Shown: positions 15,463 through 22,710, counted from the stretch's first letter. The stretch: DNA of 33,483 nucleotides from Pseudomonadales bacterium (GCA_022827245.1 JAJDTI010000134.1:1-33483); one strand, 5' to 3'. Notes: generated by a model not told the origin, from the letters alone. Numbers and translations: made by a program.

Positions 15463-16191
15463 ATGAACGTACCGCGGGCACCGCATCGGTGGCGCGTGTC
15501 TCCCCGCCAGGCGGTTCGCATTCAGGCCACGCTGGCCGCCCGCGTCTCCCTGTCCCCGGCGCCTGCCGTGCGCAGCGTGCTTGGCCTCGACTGCGCCTTC
15601 GCCGGTGATCTCGCCCTCGCGGTGGGCGTCGTGTGGGACATGGAGACGCAGCGTGTCCTCGAGGTGCGCGGTGCGAAGGCCCCGCTCACGTTCCCCTACG
15701 TACCCGGTCTGCTGTCGTTCCGGGAGACTCCGGTCCTGCTGCGCGTGCTGCGCAAGGTGCGGCACGAGGTGGACGCGCTCATGTGCGACGGTCAGGGCAT
15801 CGCGCATCCACGGCGTTTCGGTCTTGCGTCGCATCTCGGCGTGGTGGCGGACATGCCCAGCGTCGGCGCGGCCAAGTCGCTGCTCGTCGGCGAGCACGAC
15901 GCCGTCCCGGCGCATCGGGGAGCGGCTGTACCGCTGATGCATCGGAGGGAGCGCGTGGGGACGGTCGTACGCACGCGCAGCAACGTGAAACCCATGTATG
16001 CAAGCCCCGGACATCACGTTGACTATTGCCAGGCGGCATACCTAACACTTCACAGTGCCACCAACTATCGAATACCAGAGCCGACTCGGCTCGCGGACCG
16101 CTGGGTAGGCATGTTGAAACGAGGCGAAGTGACGCTGCGCGGACTGGATACGCTACGGCACGATCGCGTTTCGCGACGGACACGAAGATGA
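15463..16191 (+). CDS. nfi: Endonuclease V (deoxyinosine 3' endonuclease)
   Basis: This 242-residue protein cuts DNA one base beyond deoxyinosine and starts repair of deaminated adenine. Metal-binding and catalytic residues are visible: D43 in LGLDCAF, Y79 and E88 in YVPGLLSFRE, D109 in CDGQGIAHPRR, H124 in GLASHLG, and K138 in VGAAKSLL. These positions nearly match the E. coli enzyme. YASPGHHVDYCQAAYL and RIPEPTRLADR complete the family pattern; the last 25 residues are arginine-rich and less conserved. No signal peptide is present. The stop overlaps the next start as ATGA, so translation of QueF is probably coupled to it. Confidence 0.95.
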   Translation: MNVPRAPHRWRVSPRQAVRIQATLAARVSLSPAPAVRSVLGLDCAFAGDLALAVGVVWDMETQRVLEVRGAKAPLTFPYVPGLLSFRETPVLLRVLRKVRHEVDALMCDGQGIAHPRRFGLASHLGVVADMPSVGAAKSLLVGEHDAVPAHRGAAVPLMHRRERVGTVVRTRSNVKPMYASPGHHVDYCQAAYLTLHSATNYRIPEPTRLADRWVGMLKRGEVTLRGLDTLRHDRVSRRTRR

Positions 16192-16985
16192 GCGACCCGC
16201 ACGGTCCGGTGCTCGGCCGGCAAGTATCGTCACCGAACGGTTATACCCCGGACTTGCTGCAGCCGATCGAGCGGGCGGCACAGCGGCGCGCCGCCGGCCT
16301 CGAGGCGTCCCGGTTTCGTGGCGAGGACGTGTGGCGCTGCCATGAAGTGTCCTGGCTGAATGCGCGCGGTCGTCCGGTGTTGTCTCCGTTGGGTATCCGT
16401 ATTCCTTGTACCTCGCCCGCGACGGTGGAGAGCAAGTCCCTGAAGCTGTACCTGAACGCGTTCGCGCAGGAGTGTGTTGCCGAAGGGGCAGGCGTGCTAC
16501 GGACGGTCGCGGCCGACCTGGGCGGGGTCTGCGGTGCCCAGGTGACGGTGACGCCGCTGGGTGCCGCGATGTCCGGGTCGTGGTCCCACGCTGCGCGGGG
16601 ATGCTCCCTGGACGATCTGGACGTTGCGGTCGACGTATATCAAAGGGAGCCTTCCCTTCTGGCCGCGAGCGGAGAGCAGGTCAGCGAGAGACTGTTCACG
16701 CACCTGTTCGCGTCCGTCTGCCCGGTCACGGGCCAGCCCGACTGGGGATCGCTGTTCGTCGAGTACGCCGGTCCCCGGCTGGACCGGGAGGGCCTGTTGC
16801 GTTACCTGGTCTCTTACCGGCGTCACGGAGCGTTTCACGAGACCATCGTCGAACAGGTCTTTACGGACCTGATGACCCGGTGCGCCTGCGAGCGGCTGAC
16901 CGTGCACGCGTGCTTCCAGCGCCGAGGCGGCATCGACATCAACCCGTTCCGCTCCACCGACACCGACGCCGCCCCGCTACGGTAG
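16188..16985 (+). CDS. queF: NADPH-dependent 7-cyano-7-deazaguanine reductase QueF (long form)
   Basis: This 265-residue enzyme reduces preQ0 to preQ1 in queuosine tRNA modification. It is the two-lobed (YqcD-type) form found in gammaproteobacteria, not the short single-domain form. The QueF signature ESKSLKLYLNAF is at 81-92, in the lobe that binds NADPH. The catalytic C178 lies in FASVCPVTGQPDWGSLF with D185, and the substrate-binding FHE triplet is at 216-218. The ATG at 16188 overlaps the endonuclease V stop by four bases; an upstream in-frame opening lies inside that gene and is rejected. The TAG stop is the foot of a REP-like hairpin. No preQ1 riboswitch can fit before it, because there is no leader. 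Confidence 0.96.
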   Translation: MSDPHGPVLGRQVSSPNGYTPDLLQPIERAAQRRAAGLEASRFRGEDVWRCHEVSWLNARGRPVLSPLGIRIPCTSPATVESKSLKLYLNAFAQECVAEGAGVLRTVAADLGGVCGAQVTVTPLGAAMSGSWSHAARGCSLDDLDVAVDVYQREPSLLAASGEQVSERLFTHLFASVCPVTGQPDWGSLFVEYAGPRLDREGLLRYLVSYRRHGAFHETIVEQVFTDLMTRCACERLTVHACFQRRGGIDINPFRSTDTDAAPLR

Positions 16986-17050
16986 GGGACGGGCTTGCCC
17001 CGTCCCGTGATGTGGCTTGCGGCGCGGGAGACCACAAGGGTCTCCCCTAC
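16982..17050. repeat. Inverted pair of GTAG-headed REP hairpins (REPIN/BIME-like)
   Basis: Copy 1 (plus strand) is GTAG, stem GGGACGGG/CCCGTCCC, loop CTTGC (16982-17006). Copy 2 (minus strand, 17050-17026) is GTAG, stem GGGAGACC/GGTCTCCC, loop CTTGT. Nineteen bases separate them. The stems differ in sequence yet stay perfectly paired, which indicates selection on the fold. Both flanking genes end inside the element: the queF TAG and the TAG of the converging coiled-coil gene are the two GTAG feet. Such inverted pairs are the mobile form moved by RAYT transposases in other bacteria; none is in the window. Confidence 0.8.
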
Positions 17051-17400
17051 AGGAACCGGTCCAGGCTCCCGAGCACGGCCAGGTAAGCGAGCGCCAGGGC
17101 CATGCCGGCGCCGAGGACGTTGAACTTCGTGTCCAGGGCCTTGATCTCGCCCCTGATCTCACTCTTGAGTTCGGCGAACTGCTTGTCGACCTGTGCGAAC
17201 TGCTTGTCGACTTGTGCGAACTGCTCGTCCACGTGCGCGCGGATGCCAGCGAAACCGAGTTCCTGGTCCTTGCGCACTACGACATGCTCGCTCAGTTGCG
17301 TGGCGAGCGTATGGGCGAGGGCTTCTGCCTGCTCCCGCTCCATCCCGGACCGCCGTAGCGTATCCGCCACCTGCAGCGTGTCCATCACCGGCTGTGCCAT
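17047..17400 (-). CDS. Small coiled-coil protein with C-terminal membrane anchor (DUF1640-like)
   Basis: This 117-residue protein has a helical N-terminus (1-45, VADTLRRSGMEREQAEALAHTLA), then a long coiled coil (about 52-92) built from three heptad units VDEQFAQ, VDKQFAQ and VDKQFAE, and a single C-terminal membrane helix (NVLGAGMALALAYLAVLGSL). This plan matches the DUF1640/CCDC90-like family, which in bacteria has no established function and in mitochondria includes a calcium-uniporter regulator. The bulk of the protein would face the cytoplasm if the tail is a simple anchor. The stop is the GTAG foot of a REP-like hairpin. Confidence 0.75.
   Translation of the reverse strand: MAQPVMDTLQVADTLRRSGMEREQAEALAHTLATQLSEHVVVRKDQELGFAGIRAHVDEQFAQVDKQFAQVDKQFAELKSEIRGEIKALDTKFNVLGAGMALALAYLAVLGSLDRFL
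17174..17236 (-). repeat. Three 21-bp repeats encoding coiled-coil heptads
   Basis: Three tandem 21-mers (plus strand GCGAACTGCTTGTCGACCTG and variants) encode one heptad each. Two copies differ at only one or two bases, so the array is young. Gain or loss of a unit keeps both the frame and the heptad register. Confidence 0.85.
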
Positions 17401-17654
17401 GGGTTCCGTGTCCTTTGGTCAGAATAGCCTTTTCAGTGACTTGAGGCACGCGCGCGCCCGGATGCGCGGGCGAGCCACAGCGATGGATTTTCGTGACCGG
17501 GGACAATGAGTCTGTAGGACCGCTCCGCAATCGTTGCCGGACGATCGCCCGAAACCGTGCAGGAAATCCAAGGCAAGCCGGCACGACCACTCCTGTGGAC
17601 CGCGATGCCCGCCTCCCGGTACTCTCGCGCGGGTTGCAGTCGGTTGGAGAGACC

Positions 17655-18848
17655 ATGTCCGGTCCGTTGCAGGGCATTCGCGTTCTGGATGTCGGCCTGC
17701 TCGTGCAGGCGCCACAGGCGGCCGCGCTTCTCTCCGACATGGGCGCGGACGTCATCAAGGTCGAGTTGCCGGGCTTCGGCGACCAGGCGCGTTTCATCCC
17801 CCTGTCGCTGGAGGACTTCCGGAGCGCGTACTTCACGGCCTGCAACCGCGGTAAGCGCAGCCTCACGCTCGACCTGCGCGCGCCGGCCGGGGCGGAGATC
17901 TTCTGCCGGCTCGCGGAAACCGCGGACGTCGTGGTCAGCAACTTCAAGCCGGGCACGATGGAGTCTTGGGGGCTTGGCTACGAGGATCTCGCGCAGCACA
18001 ACCCGGGCATCGTCTGGGCCGGGGGCAGCACGTTCGGACCGGCCGGACCCGACGCCGAGCTCGAAGGGGCCGACCTCGCGGGCCAGGCGGCCGGGGGACT
18101 CGTCAGCACGACCGGGCGCGACGGGGACCCGCCGTCGCCGGTCGGCGTGACGATCGCGGACCATATCGGGTCCCTGAACATGGTGGCCGGCGTCCTCGCG
18201 GCGCTACATGCGCGGGAGCGGAGCGGCCGCGGCCAGCGGGTGGAGGTGTCCCTGCTGGGCGGCCAGATCTGGGCCCAGGCAGCGGAATACACGCACTTCC
18301 TGCTGACGGACGAGGTCCCGGGCCGTTCCAACTACGGACATCCTCTCCTGCGTGCCGCCTCGTACCGCATCTTCGAGACGGCGGACGGCTGGCTCGGCGT
18401 CATTGGCGTGCCCGCGGAGGCGATGGACGGCTTCCTCGTCGCCCTCGGCCGACCGGAACTGGTGGCTGACGAGCGTCTGCAGTCGCTCTTCATGGCGCCG
18501 GAGGACCTGGCGTGGTTCGCCGGGGTCCTGGAGGACGCCTTCCGTACGCGCGCCACGGCCGAGTGGTGCGAGCTGCTGCGGGAAGTCGGGGTGCGCCATG
18601 CGCCGGTCCGCGACTACCGCGAGGTCGTCGCGGACCCGGGGACATGGGAGAACGGCTACTTCGCCACGGTGTTCGACGGGGACGGGAACGAGACGCGCGT
18701 CGTGGGGACGCCGATCCGCATGAGCGACACGCCGCTCGAACCGGCCGCGTCGCCGCCGGAACTCGGGGCCGACAGCGACGAGATCCTCCGCGACCTCGGC
18801 TACTCGGATGCGGACATCGCCGGCTTCCGCGACGCAGGGGCGGTGTAA
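17655..18848 (+). CDS. Family III (CaiB/Frc-like) CoA-transferase
   Basis: This 397-residue cytoplasmic enzyme moves CoA between carboxylic acids through an aspartyl-CoA thioester. The family opening PLQGIRVLDVGLLVQAPQAA is present, followed by LSDMGADVIKVE, NRGKRSLTLDLR and SNFKPGTMESWGLGYEDL. The probable catalytic aspartate is D169 in VGVTIADHIGSLNM, which aligns with the catalytic Asp of formyl-CoA transferase. GRGQRVEVSLL and a C-terminal ELGADSDEILRDLGYSDADI close the fold. The ATG at 17655 follows GGAGAG. The usual companions (acyl-CoA dehydrogenase, hydratase) are not next to it, so the substrate is open. A Fur-like promoter region begins 57 bp after its stop. Confidence 0.93.
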   Translation: MSGPLQGIRVLDVGLLVQAPQAAALLSDMGADVIKVELPGFGDQARFIPLSLEDFRSAYFTACNRGKRSLTLDLRAPAGAEIFCRLAETADVVVSNFKPGTMESWGLGYEDLAQHNPGIVWAGGSTFGPAGPDAELEGADLAGQAAGGLVSTTGRDGDPPSPVGVTIADHIGSLNMVAGVLAALHARERSGRGQRVEVSLLGGQIWAQAAEYTHFLLTDEVPGRSNYGHPLLRAASYRIFETADGWLGVIGVPAEAMDGFLVALGRPELVADERLQSLFMAPEDLAWFAGVLEDAFRTRATAEWCELLREVGVRHAPVRDYREVVADPGTWENGYFATVFDGDGNETRVVGTPIRMSDTPLEPAASPPELGADSDEILRDLGYSDADIAGFRDAGAV

Positions 18849-18877
18849 CGCCCACGGGCAAGGGTCGCCGCTCTCGA

Positions 18878-18905
18878 TTCGAACAGCCGGTCGACCTGCT
18901 ATAGA
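18878..18905 (+). promoter_or_regulatory. Candidate promoter of the HhH-MsrQ pair
   Basis: TTCGAA and TATAGA are separated by 16 bases, 42 bases before the ATG at 18947. The -10 box is followed at once by the Fur-like operator at 18905-18923, an arrangement that would block RNA polymerase when the operator is filled. Confidence 0.5.
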
Positions 18906-18923
18906 ATGCGAATGAATCGCATT
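18905..18923. promoter_or_regulatory. Fur-box-like operator
   Basis: AATGCGAATGAATCGCATT is an almost perfect inverted repeat: TGCGAAT, one base, AATCGCA with flanking AA/TT. This fits the 7-1-7 form of Fur sites (TGANAAT-N-ATTNTCA type) and the TGCGAATGATTCGCA-like boxes of GC-rich gammaproteobacteria. It is centred near the expected transcription start of the following gene, so iron-dependent repression is the simplest reading. Confidence 0.55.
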
Positions 18924-18946
18924 TGCAAATCACGGAGATCGTCCGC

Positions 18947-19591
18947 ATGGGGAAGAACCTGGTGACCTGGTGGAAGCTGACCGTCGCGATCGTGGCGTTG
19001 GCGCATGGCGCGGCGGCCTGGGCGCAGGCGGGCGACCGCGGCGACCTGCTCGATCCGAACCTGGCGGACGCGGACGAACTGGGAGCGTTGCCGCGCGTGG
19101 ACGAGGCGCTGGCGGCGGCGATCGTCGAGGGGCGCCCGTACCTTTCCGCGCAGCAGCTCGACGCCGTCCTGGCGGCGTCCCTGGACCGCGGTCAGAGGGA
19201 GGCCGTGTACGCCGGCATGTTCCGTCAGATCGACCTGAACTCGGCTTCCCGCGAAGAGATCATGGTGATTCCGGGCATGACGCGGCGGATGGCGCACGAG
19301 TTCGAGGAGTACCGGCCGTACACCTCCCTGGACCAGTTCCGGCGGGAGATCGGCAAGTATGTCGACGAGGCGGAGGTGGCCCGGCTGGAAAGCCACGTCT
19401 TCATCCCGATGCCTCTCAACACGGCGTCGGAGGAGGACTTCAGCACCATCCCGGGCATGACGGGCCGGATGGTCCACGAGTTCGAGGAGTACCGGCCGTA
19501 CACGTCCATCGAGCAGTTCCGCCGGGAGATCGGCAAGTACGTCGACGAGGCGGAGGTCGCGCGGCTCGAAAGCTACGTCACCCTCGACTGA
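18947..19591 (+). CDS. Exported protein of three 60-residue helix-hairpin-helix units
   Basis: This 214-residue protein has a signal peptide (KNLVTWWKLTVAIVALAHGAAAWAQ, cleavage near residue 27), so it acts in the periplasm or outside. Three units repeat every 60 residues: a diverged first (about 35-92), then 95-152 and 155-212, which are almost identical. Each of the latter reads DLNSAS- or PLNTAS-EE, IPGMT-RM-HEFEEYRPYTS, then QFRREIGKYVDEAEVARLES. LNTAS-EE-IPG is the helix-hairpin-helix pattern of ComEA-like DNA-binding proteins. The ATG at 18947 is preferred to a TTG at 18923, because the TTG falls in the operator and the ATG starts the signal peptide. It is followed after 34 bp by an MsrQ-like gene. 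The role is unknown; DNA uptake or a scaffold for the haem protein are both possible. Confidence 0.82.
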   Translation: MGKNLVTWWKLTVAIVALAHGAAAWAQAGDRGDLLDPNLADADELGALPRVDEALAAAIVEGRPYLSAQQLDAVLAASLDRGQREAVYAGMFRQIDLNSASREEIMVIPGMTRRMAHEFEEYRPYTSLDQFRREIGKYVDEAEVARLESHVFIPMPLNTASEEDFSTIPGMTGRMVHEFEEYRPYTSIEQFRREIGKYVDEAEVARLESYVTLD

Positions 19592-19625
19592 CGGCTCCGT
19601 CGGTCCAGGCGCCCCGAGCCGCGAC

Positions 19626-20195
19626 ATGGACCTCTCGCGCTGGCTGCTGTGGCTGGTGCTCGCAGCGCCGCTCGCCGTGCAGACCTGGCGCTACGCGGCG
19701 GAGACCGTCTACTACGGCGAGTACCTGCACTGGACCGGCGAGCAGTCGGCCCGGCTGCTGATCCTGACGCTGGCGGTGACGCCGCTGCGCCGCTTCTTCC
19801 CCGCCGCGAAGTTCACGGCATGGCTCGTGGCGCGCCGCCGCGACCTGGGGCTCGCCACGTTCCTCTACGCCGCGCTGCACGCCCTGGCGTACCTCGTGCG
19901 GCAGGCCGACCTGTCCGCCATTCTCGCGGAAGCCGCCGAGATCGGCATGCTGGTCGGCTGGATCGCGCTGCTCGTCTTCGTCGCTCTCGCGGCAACCAGC
20001 AACGACGCCGCGGTGCGCCGGCTCGGCGGGCGGTGGAAAGGTCTCCACCGCTGGATCTACGCGGGCGCCTTGCTGACGTTCCTGCACTGGATCGCCACCG
20101 CGTTCGACCCGACCGCGGGATACGTGCACCTCGGCGCGGTGGTGGTGGTGCTCGCCCTGCGCGCATGGCCGCTGCGCGCTGCTCCGCGCGCCTGA
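19626..20195 (+). CDS. MsrQ/YedZ-like ferric-reductase-type haem membrane protein
   Basis: This 189-residue inner-membrane protein has about six helices. Segments typical of the ferric-reductase-like transmembrane domain are visible: an early GEYLHWTGEQSARLLILTLAVTPLRR, RRDLGLATFLYAALHALAYLV with a haem-ligand histidine, ATSNDAAVRRLGGRWKGLHRWIYAGALLTFLHWI with two more, and a last helix GYVHLGAVVVVLALRAW. LGGRWKGLHRLIY-like text is an MsrQ hallmark. MsrQ passes quinone electrons to the periplasmic methionine-sulfoxide reductase MsrP, but no msrP is next to it. Its partner here is the exported HhH protein, and the shared Fur-like operator points to iron metabolism or iron-sparing control. Confidence 0.85.
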   Translation: MDLSRWLLWLVLAAPLAVQTWRYAAETVYYGEYLHWTGEQSARLLILTLAVTPLRRFFPAAKFTAWLVARRRDLGLATFLYAALHALAYLVRQADLSAILAEAAEIGMLVGWIALLVFVALAATSNDAAVRRLGGRWKGLHRWIYAGALLTFLHWIATAFDPTAGYVHLGAVVVVLALRAWPLRAAPRA

Positions 20196-20200
20196 CCGCG

Positions 20201-20226
20201 GCCTTCCCTCGTTGCCTTCCCTCGTT
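20201..20226 (-). repeat. 13-bp tandem duplication at the DUF4097 stop codon
   Basis: Two perfect copies of GCCTTCCCTCGTT (plus strand) lie side by side. The second overlaps the first two bases of the complement of the TAA stop at 20225-20227. Confidence 0.85.
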
Positions 20227-21181
20227 ACCGGGGCTCGAGCACGATCGAGCCGCCGGACGTGCGCAGCCGGAGTTGCGGTCCGCCCCCGCCGATGGCGCCC
20301 CGCAGTGCCGAGCTCTCGAACGTGCCTTCCACCGTCACCGGGAGGTCGGCGACGACCCGGCCGCCGGAGGTCTTCGCGTCGATGTCGACGGCGGCACCCT
20401 CGGGCAGGAGCACTTCGATGTCGCCACCGGAAGTGCGCAGGCTCGAGTCGCCGTCCGGCGGTTCCGAGAACGTGGCGCGGATGGAGCCTCCGGAGGTGCG
20501 GGCCTCGATGGGCCCGGCGGCGCTGACCGCGATCGAGCCGCCGGACGTGCGCGCCGCGACGCGTCCCGCGGCGTCCTCGATGCGGATGGCGCCACCGGAC
20601 GTTCGGGCGTCGATGTCGCCGCCCGCGGGCCCCAGCGCTATCGCGCCGCCGGAGGTGTTCGCCGTGACGGCCCCGCCGGCGGCCGCGACCCGAATCGACC
20701 CGCCAGAAGTCTCCACCTTGAGCGACCCGGTAACTTCCTCGACGGCGATCGACCCGCCGGACGTGCGGGCCGACAGCTCGCCGTCGAGGTCGTCGACCGC
20801 GATGTCGCCGCCGGCCGCGCGCAGCGAAAGGTCGTGCCGGTGCGGTACGGTCAGGCGGAACGTGGGACGGTCGCCCCAGTCGAGGAACCAGCGTACGAGT
20901 CCCCCGTCCTTGCGCGTGCCGCGGATGGTCAGCGTGCCGTCCTGGTGCTCGTGCGTGAGTTCGAGTGCTTCGGCCTGCTCCACGACCACTTCGACGGTGT
21001 CGCTCTCATGCGTCGCCACGTGCACCTCCCCCCACTCGGTGTCGAGCACCAGGCGGTCGCCGGGGGAGACGTCGAACGACCAGCTTTCGGTGTCGGCGTG
21101 GGCGGCCGCGCCGAGCAGGGCCGCGGCAAACGCGGCGGGCAGGGGCGGCCGTCCACGTCGGACGGTTGGGTTCGTTGGCAT
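20225..21181 (-). CDS. Exported DUF4097-family beta-repeat protein
   Basis: This 318-residue protein has a signal peptide ending AAAHA (about residue 29) and then a folded opening SWSFDVSPGDRLVLDTEWGEVHV, typical of DUF4097 (adhesin-like) proteins. The rest is a regular ladder in which TSGG occurs nine times as the turn (ARTSGGSIAV, VETSGGSIRV, ANTSGGAIAL and so on) at about 19-20 residue spacing, as in a right-handed parallel beta-helix. The family is common at bacterial surfaces and often next to stress or sigma-factor genes; its function is not known. No anchor or transporter is seen, so it is probably periplasmic or released. GAGGA lies 8 bases before the ATG. Confidence 0.85.
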   Translation of the reverse strand: MPTNPTVRRGRPPLPAAFAAALLGAAAHADTESWSFDVSPGDRLVLDTEWGEVHVATHESDTVEVVVEQAEALELTHEHQDGTLTIRGTRKDGGLVRWFLDWGDRPTFRLTVPHRHDLSLRAAGGDIAVDDLDGELSARTSGGSIAVEEVTGSLKVETSGGSIRVAAAGGAVTANTSGGAIALGPAGGDIDARTSGGAIRIEDAAGRVAARTSGGSIAVSAAGPIEARTSGGSIRATFSEPPDGDSSLRTSGGDIEVLLPEGAAVDIDAKTSGGRVVADLPVTVEGTFESSALRGAIGGGGPQLRLRTSGGSIVLEPR

Positions 21182-21274
21182 GGGGGGAGTCCTCGTCGGT
21201 CTGATCCTGCACAGGCATTGCTAACAAGAACCGTGCCAGCGCGTGAGCCACGGATTCCGGGGGTTTGCGGCGCG

Positions 21275-21286
21275 GGTCCGCGGACC
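21275..21286. promoter_or_regulatory. 12-bp palindrome between DUF4097 and the purine permease
   Basis: GGTCCGCGGACC is self-complementary and lies in the middle of the 212-bp gap between divergent genes. GC-rich palindromes occur by chance in such DNA, so operator function is only a possibility. Confidence 0.25.
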
Positions 21287-21393
21287 GGGCGGCGCATCCG
21301 ACCAGCAGGTGGCGAAATTGACCTCCTGCCGGCTCGGCGGAGGCAAGCGCCCGGCTGATACACTCGGGCGTCCGTGGCCGTTTCCAACCCCGG

Positions 21394-22692
21394 ATGACTT
21401 CCCATCTCGACCGCTTCTTCGCCCTGTCGCGGCGCGGCACGGACGTTGCGACCGAGCTGCGGGCCGGCGCGACGACCTTCCTCGCGATGGCCTACATCGC
21501 GTTCGTGAACCCGCAGATCCTGGCGGAGGCAGGCATGCCCTTCGAGGCGGTGTTCGCCGCGACCTGCCTCGCGGCGGCCTTCGGCACGCTCGTGATGGGG
21601 CTCCACGCGAACCTGCCCGTCGCCCTGGCCCCCGGGATGGGCCTGAACGCCTTCTTCGCCTACGTGGTGGTCCTCGAGCTGGGGCATTCCTGGGAAGTGG
21701 CCCTGGGCGCGGTCTTCGTGGCGGGGCTCCTGTTCGTGGTGCTGAGCGTCCTGCCGGTCCGCCGCTGGATCGTCGATGCGGTGCCGCTCGGGCTGAAGAT
21801 GGGCATCGCAGCGGGTATCGGCCTGTTCCTCGGGTTGATCGCGCTCAGGAACGCCGGCATCGTCCAGGCGAGTCCCACCACGCTGGTCACGGCGGGGGAC
21901 CTGCTCGCCCCCGCGCCGATCCTGGCATTCTTCGGGTTCTGCCTGACCGTGGCGCTGGCTGCCCGCCGGGTGCCCGGAGCGACGCTCGTCGGCGTCCTCG
22001 GCGTCATGGCCGCGGGCATCGCCCTCGGGGTCTCCGAGTGGCACGGGCTCGTGGCGGCGCCCCCGGATCCCGCGCCCACGCTGCTGGCCATGGACATCGC
22101 GGGTGCGCTGCAGGTCGCGATGATCGGCGTGATTGTGACTTTCCTCATAGTGGACTTCTTCGACACGACGGGAACCCTGATCGGCGTCGCGCGGCAGGCC
22201 AACCTGCTCGACGCGGAGGGTCGGCTGCCGCGGTTCGGGCGCGCGGTGCTCGCTGACTCGTCGGGCACCGTCGCGGGCGCGATGCTCGGCACGTCTCCGG
22301 TCACGAGCTACGTCGAGAGCGCCGCCGGCACGAGCGCCGGCGGACGCACCGGCCTGACCGCGTGCGTCGTCGCGGTGCTGTTCGTCGCGTGCCTCTTCTT
22401 CGCGCCCCTTGCGCAGTCCATCCCGCCCTACGCTACCGCGCCCGCGATCCTCTACGTCGCCTGCCTGATGACCCGCGGACTCGCCGACGTCGACTGGGGC
22501 GACGTGACCGAGTCGTCGGCTGCGGCGGTGACGGCCCTGGCCATCCCGCTCACCTTCTCCATCGCGGACGGCATCGGCATCGGCGTGCTGGCGTACGTGG
22601 CGATCAGCGCCATGGCGGGGCGCATCCGCGACTGCTCCCCGGTCCTCGTGGCCGTGGCGCTGCTCTTCGCGCTGAAGTTCGCCCTCCTCTGA
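21394..22692 (+). CDS. AzgA-type (NCS2) purine permease
   Basis: This 432-residue transporter has 12 to 14 hydrophobic helices. The N-terminal block ELRAGATTFLAMAYIAFVNPQIL, the ANLPVALAPGMGLNAFFAY segment, VDFFDTTGTLIGVARQANLLD and the substrate-site ALLGTSPVTSYVESAAG-like stretch (MLGTSPVTSYVESAAGTSAGG) are diagnostic of the AzgA/PbuG group that imports adenine, guanine or hypoxanthine with protons. A TACACT -10-like box sits at 21359-21364, but no clear ribosome-binding site precedes the ATG, so the leader may be short. Its stop lies inside a 12-bp tandem duplication. It converges on nhaA, 18 bp away. Confidence 0.94.
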   Translation: MTSHLDRFFALSRRGTDVATELRAGATTFLAMAYIAFVNPQILAEAGMPFEAVFAATCLAAAFGTLVMGLHANLPVALAPGMGLNAFFAYVVVLELGHSWEVALGAVFVAGLLFVVLSVLPVRRWIVDAVPLGLKMGIAAGIGLFLGLIALRNAGIVQASPTTLVTAGDLLAPAPILAFFGFCLTVALAARRVPGATLVGVLGVMAAGIALGVSEWHGLVAAPPDPAPTLLAMDIAGALQVAMIGVIVTFLIVDFFDTTGTLIGVARQANLLDAEGRLPRFGRAVLADSSGTVAGAMLGTSPVTSYVESAAGTSAGGRTGLTACVVAVLFVACLFFAPLAQSIPPYATAPAILYVACLMTRGLADVDWGDVTESSAAAVTALAIPLTFSIADGIGIGVLAYVAISAMAGRIRDCSPVLVAVALLFALKFALL

Positions 22693-22706
22693 GGCCTCCT
22701 CTGAGG
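22683..22706 (+). repeat. 12-bp tandem duplication containing the permease stop codon
   Basis: Two perfect copies of CCTCCTCTGAGG abut each other. The first carries the TGA stop of the purine permease, and the second repeats it just beyond the gene. With the flanking bases, GCCCTC and GAGGGC can also pair as a stem, so this may serve as a weak terminator between the convergent genes. Confidence 0.8.
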
Positions 22707-22710
22707 GCGC

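Noticed and set aside
16985..17050. preQ1 riboswitch or other structured RNA linked to queF
   Set aside because: The structure lies after the queF stop, not before its start, and matches the GTAG-REP plan found elsewhere.
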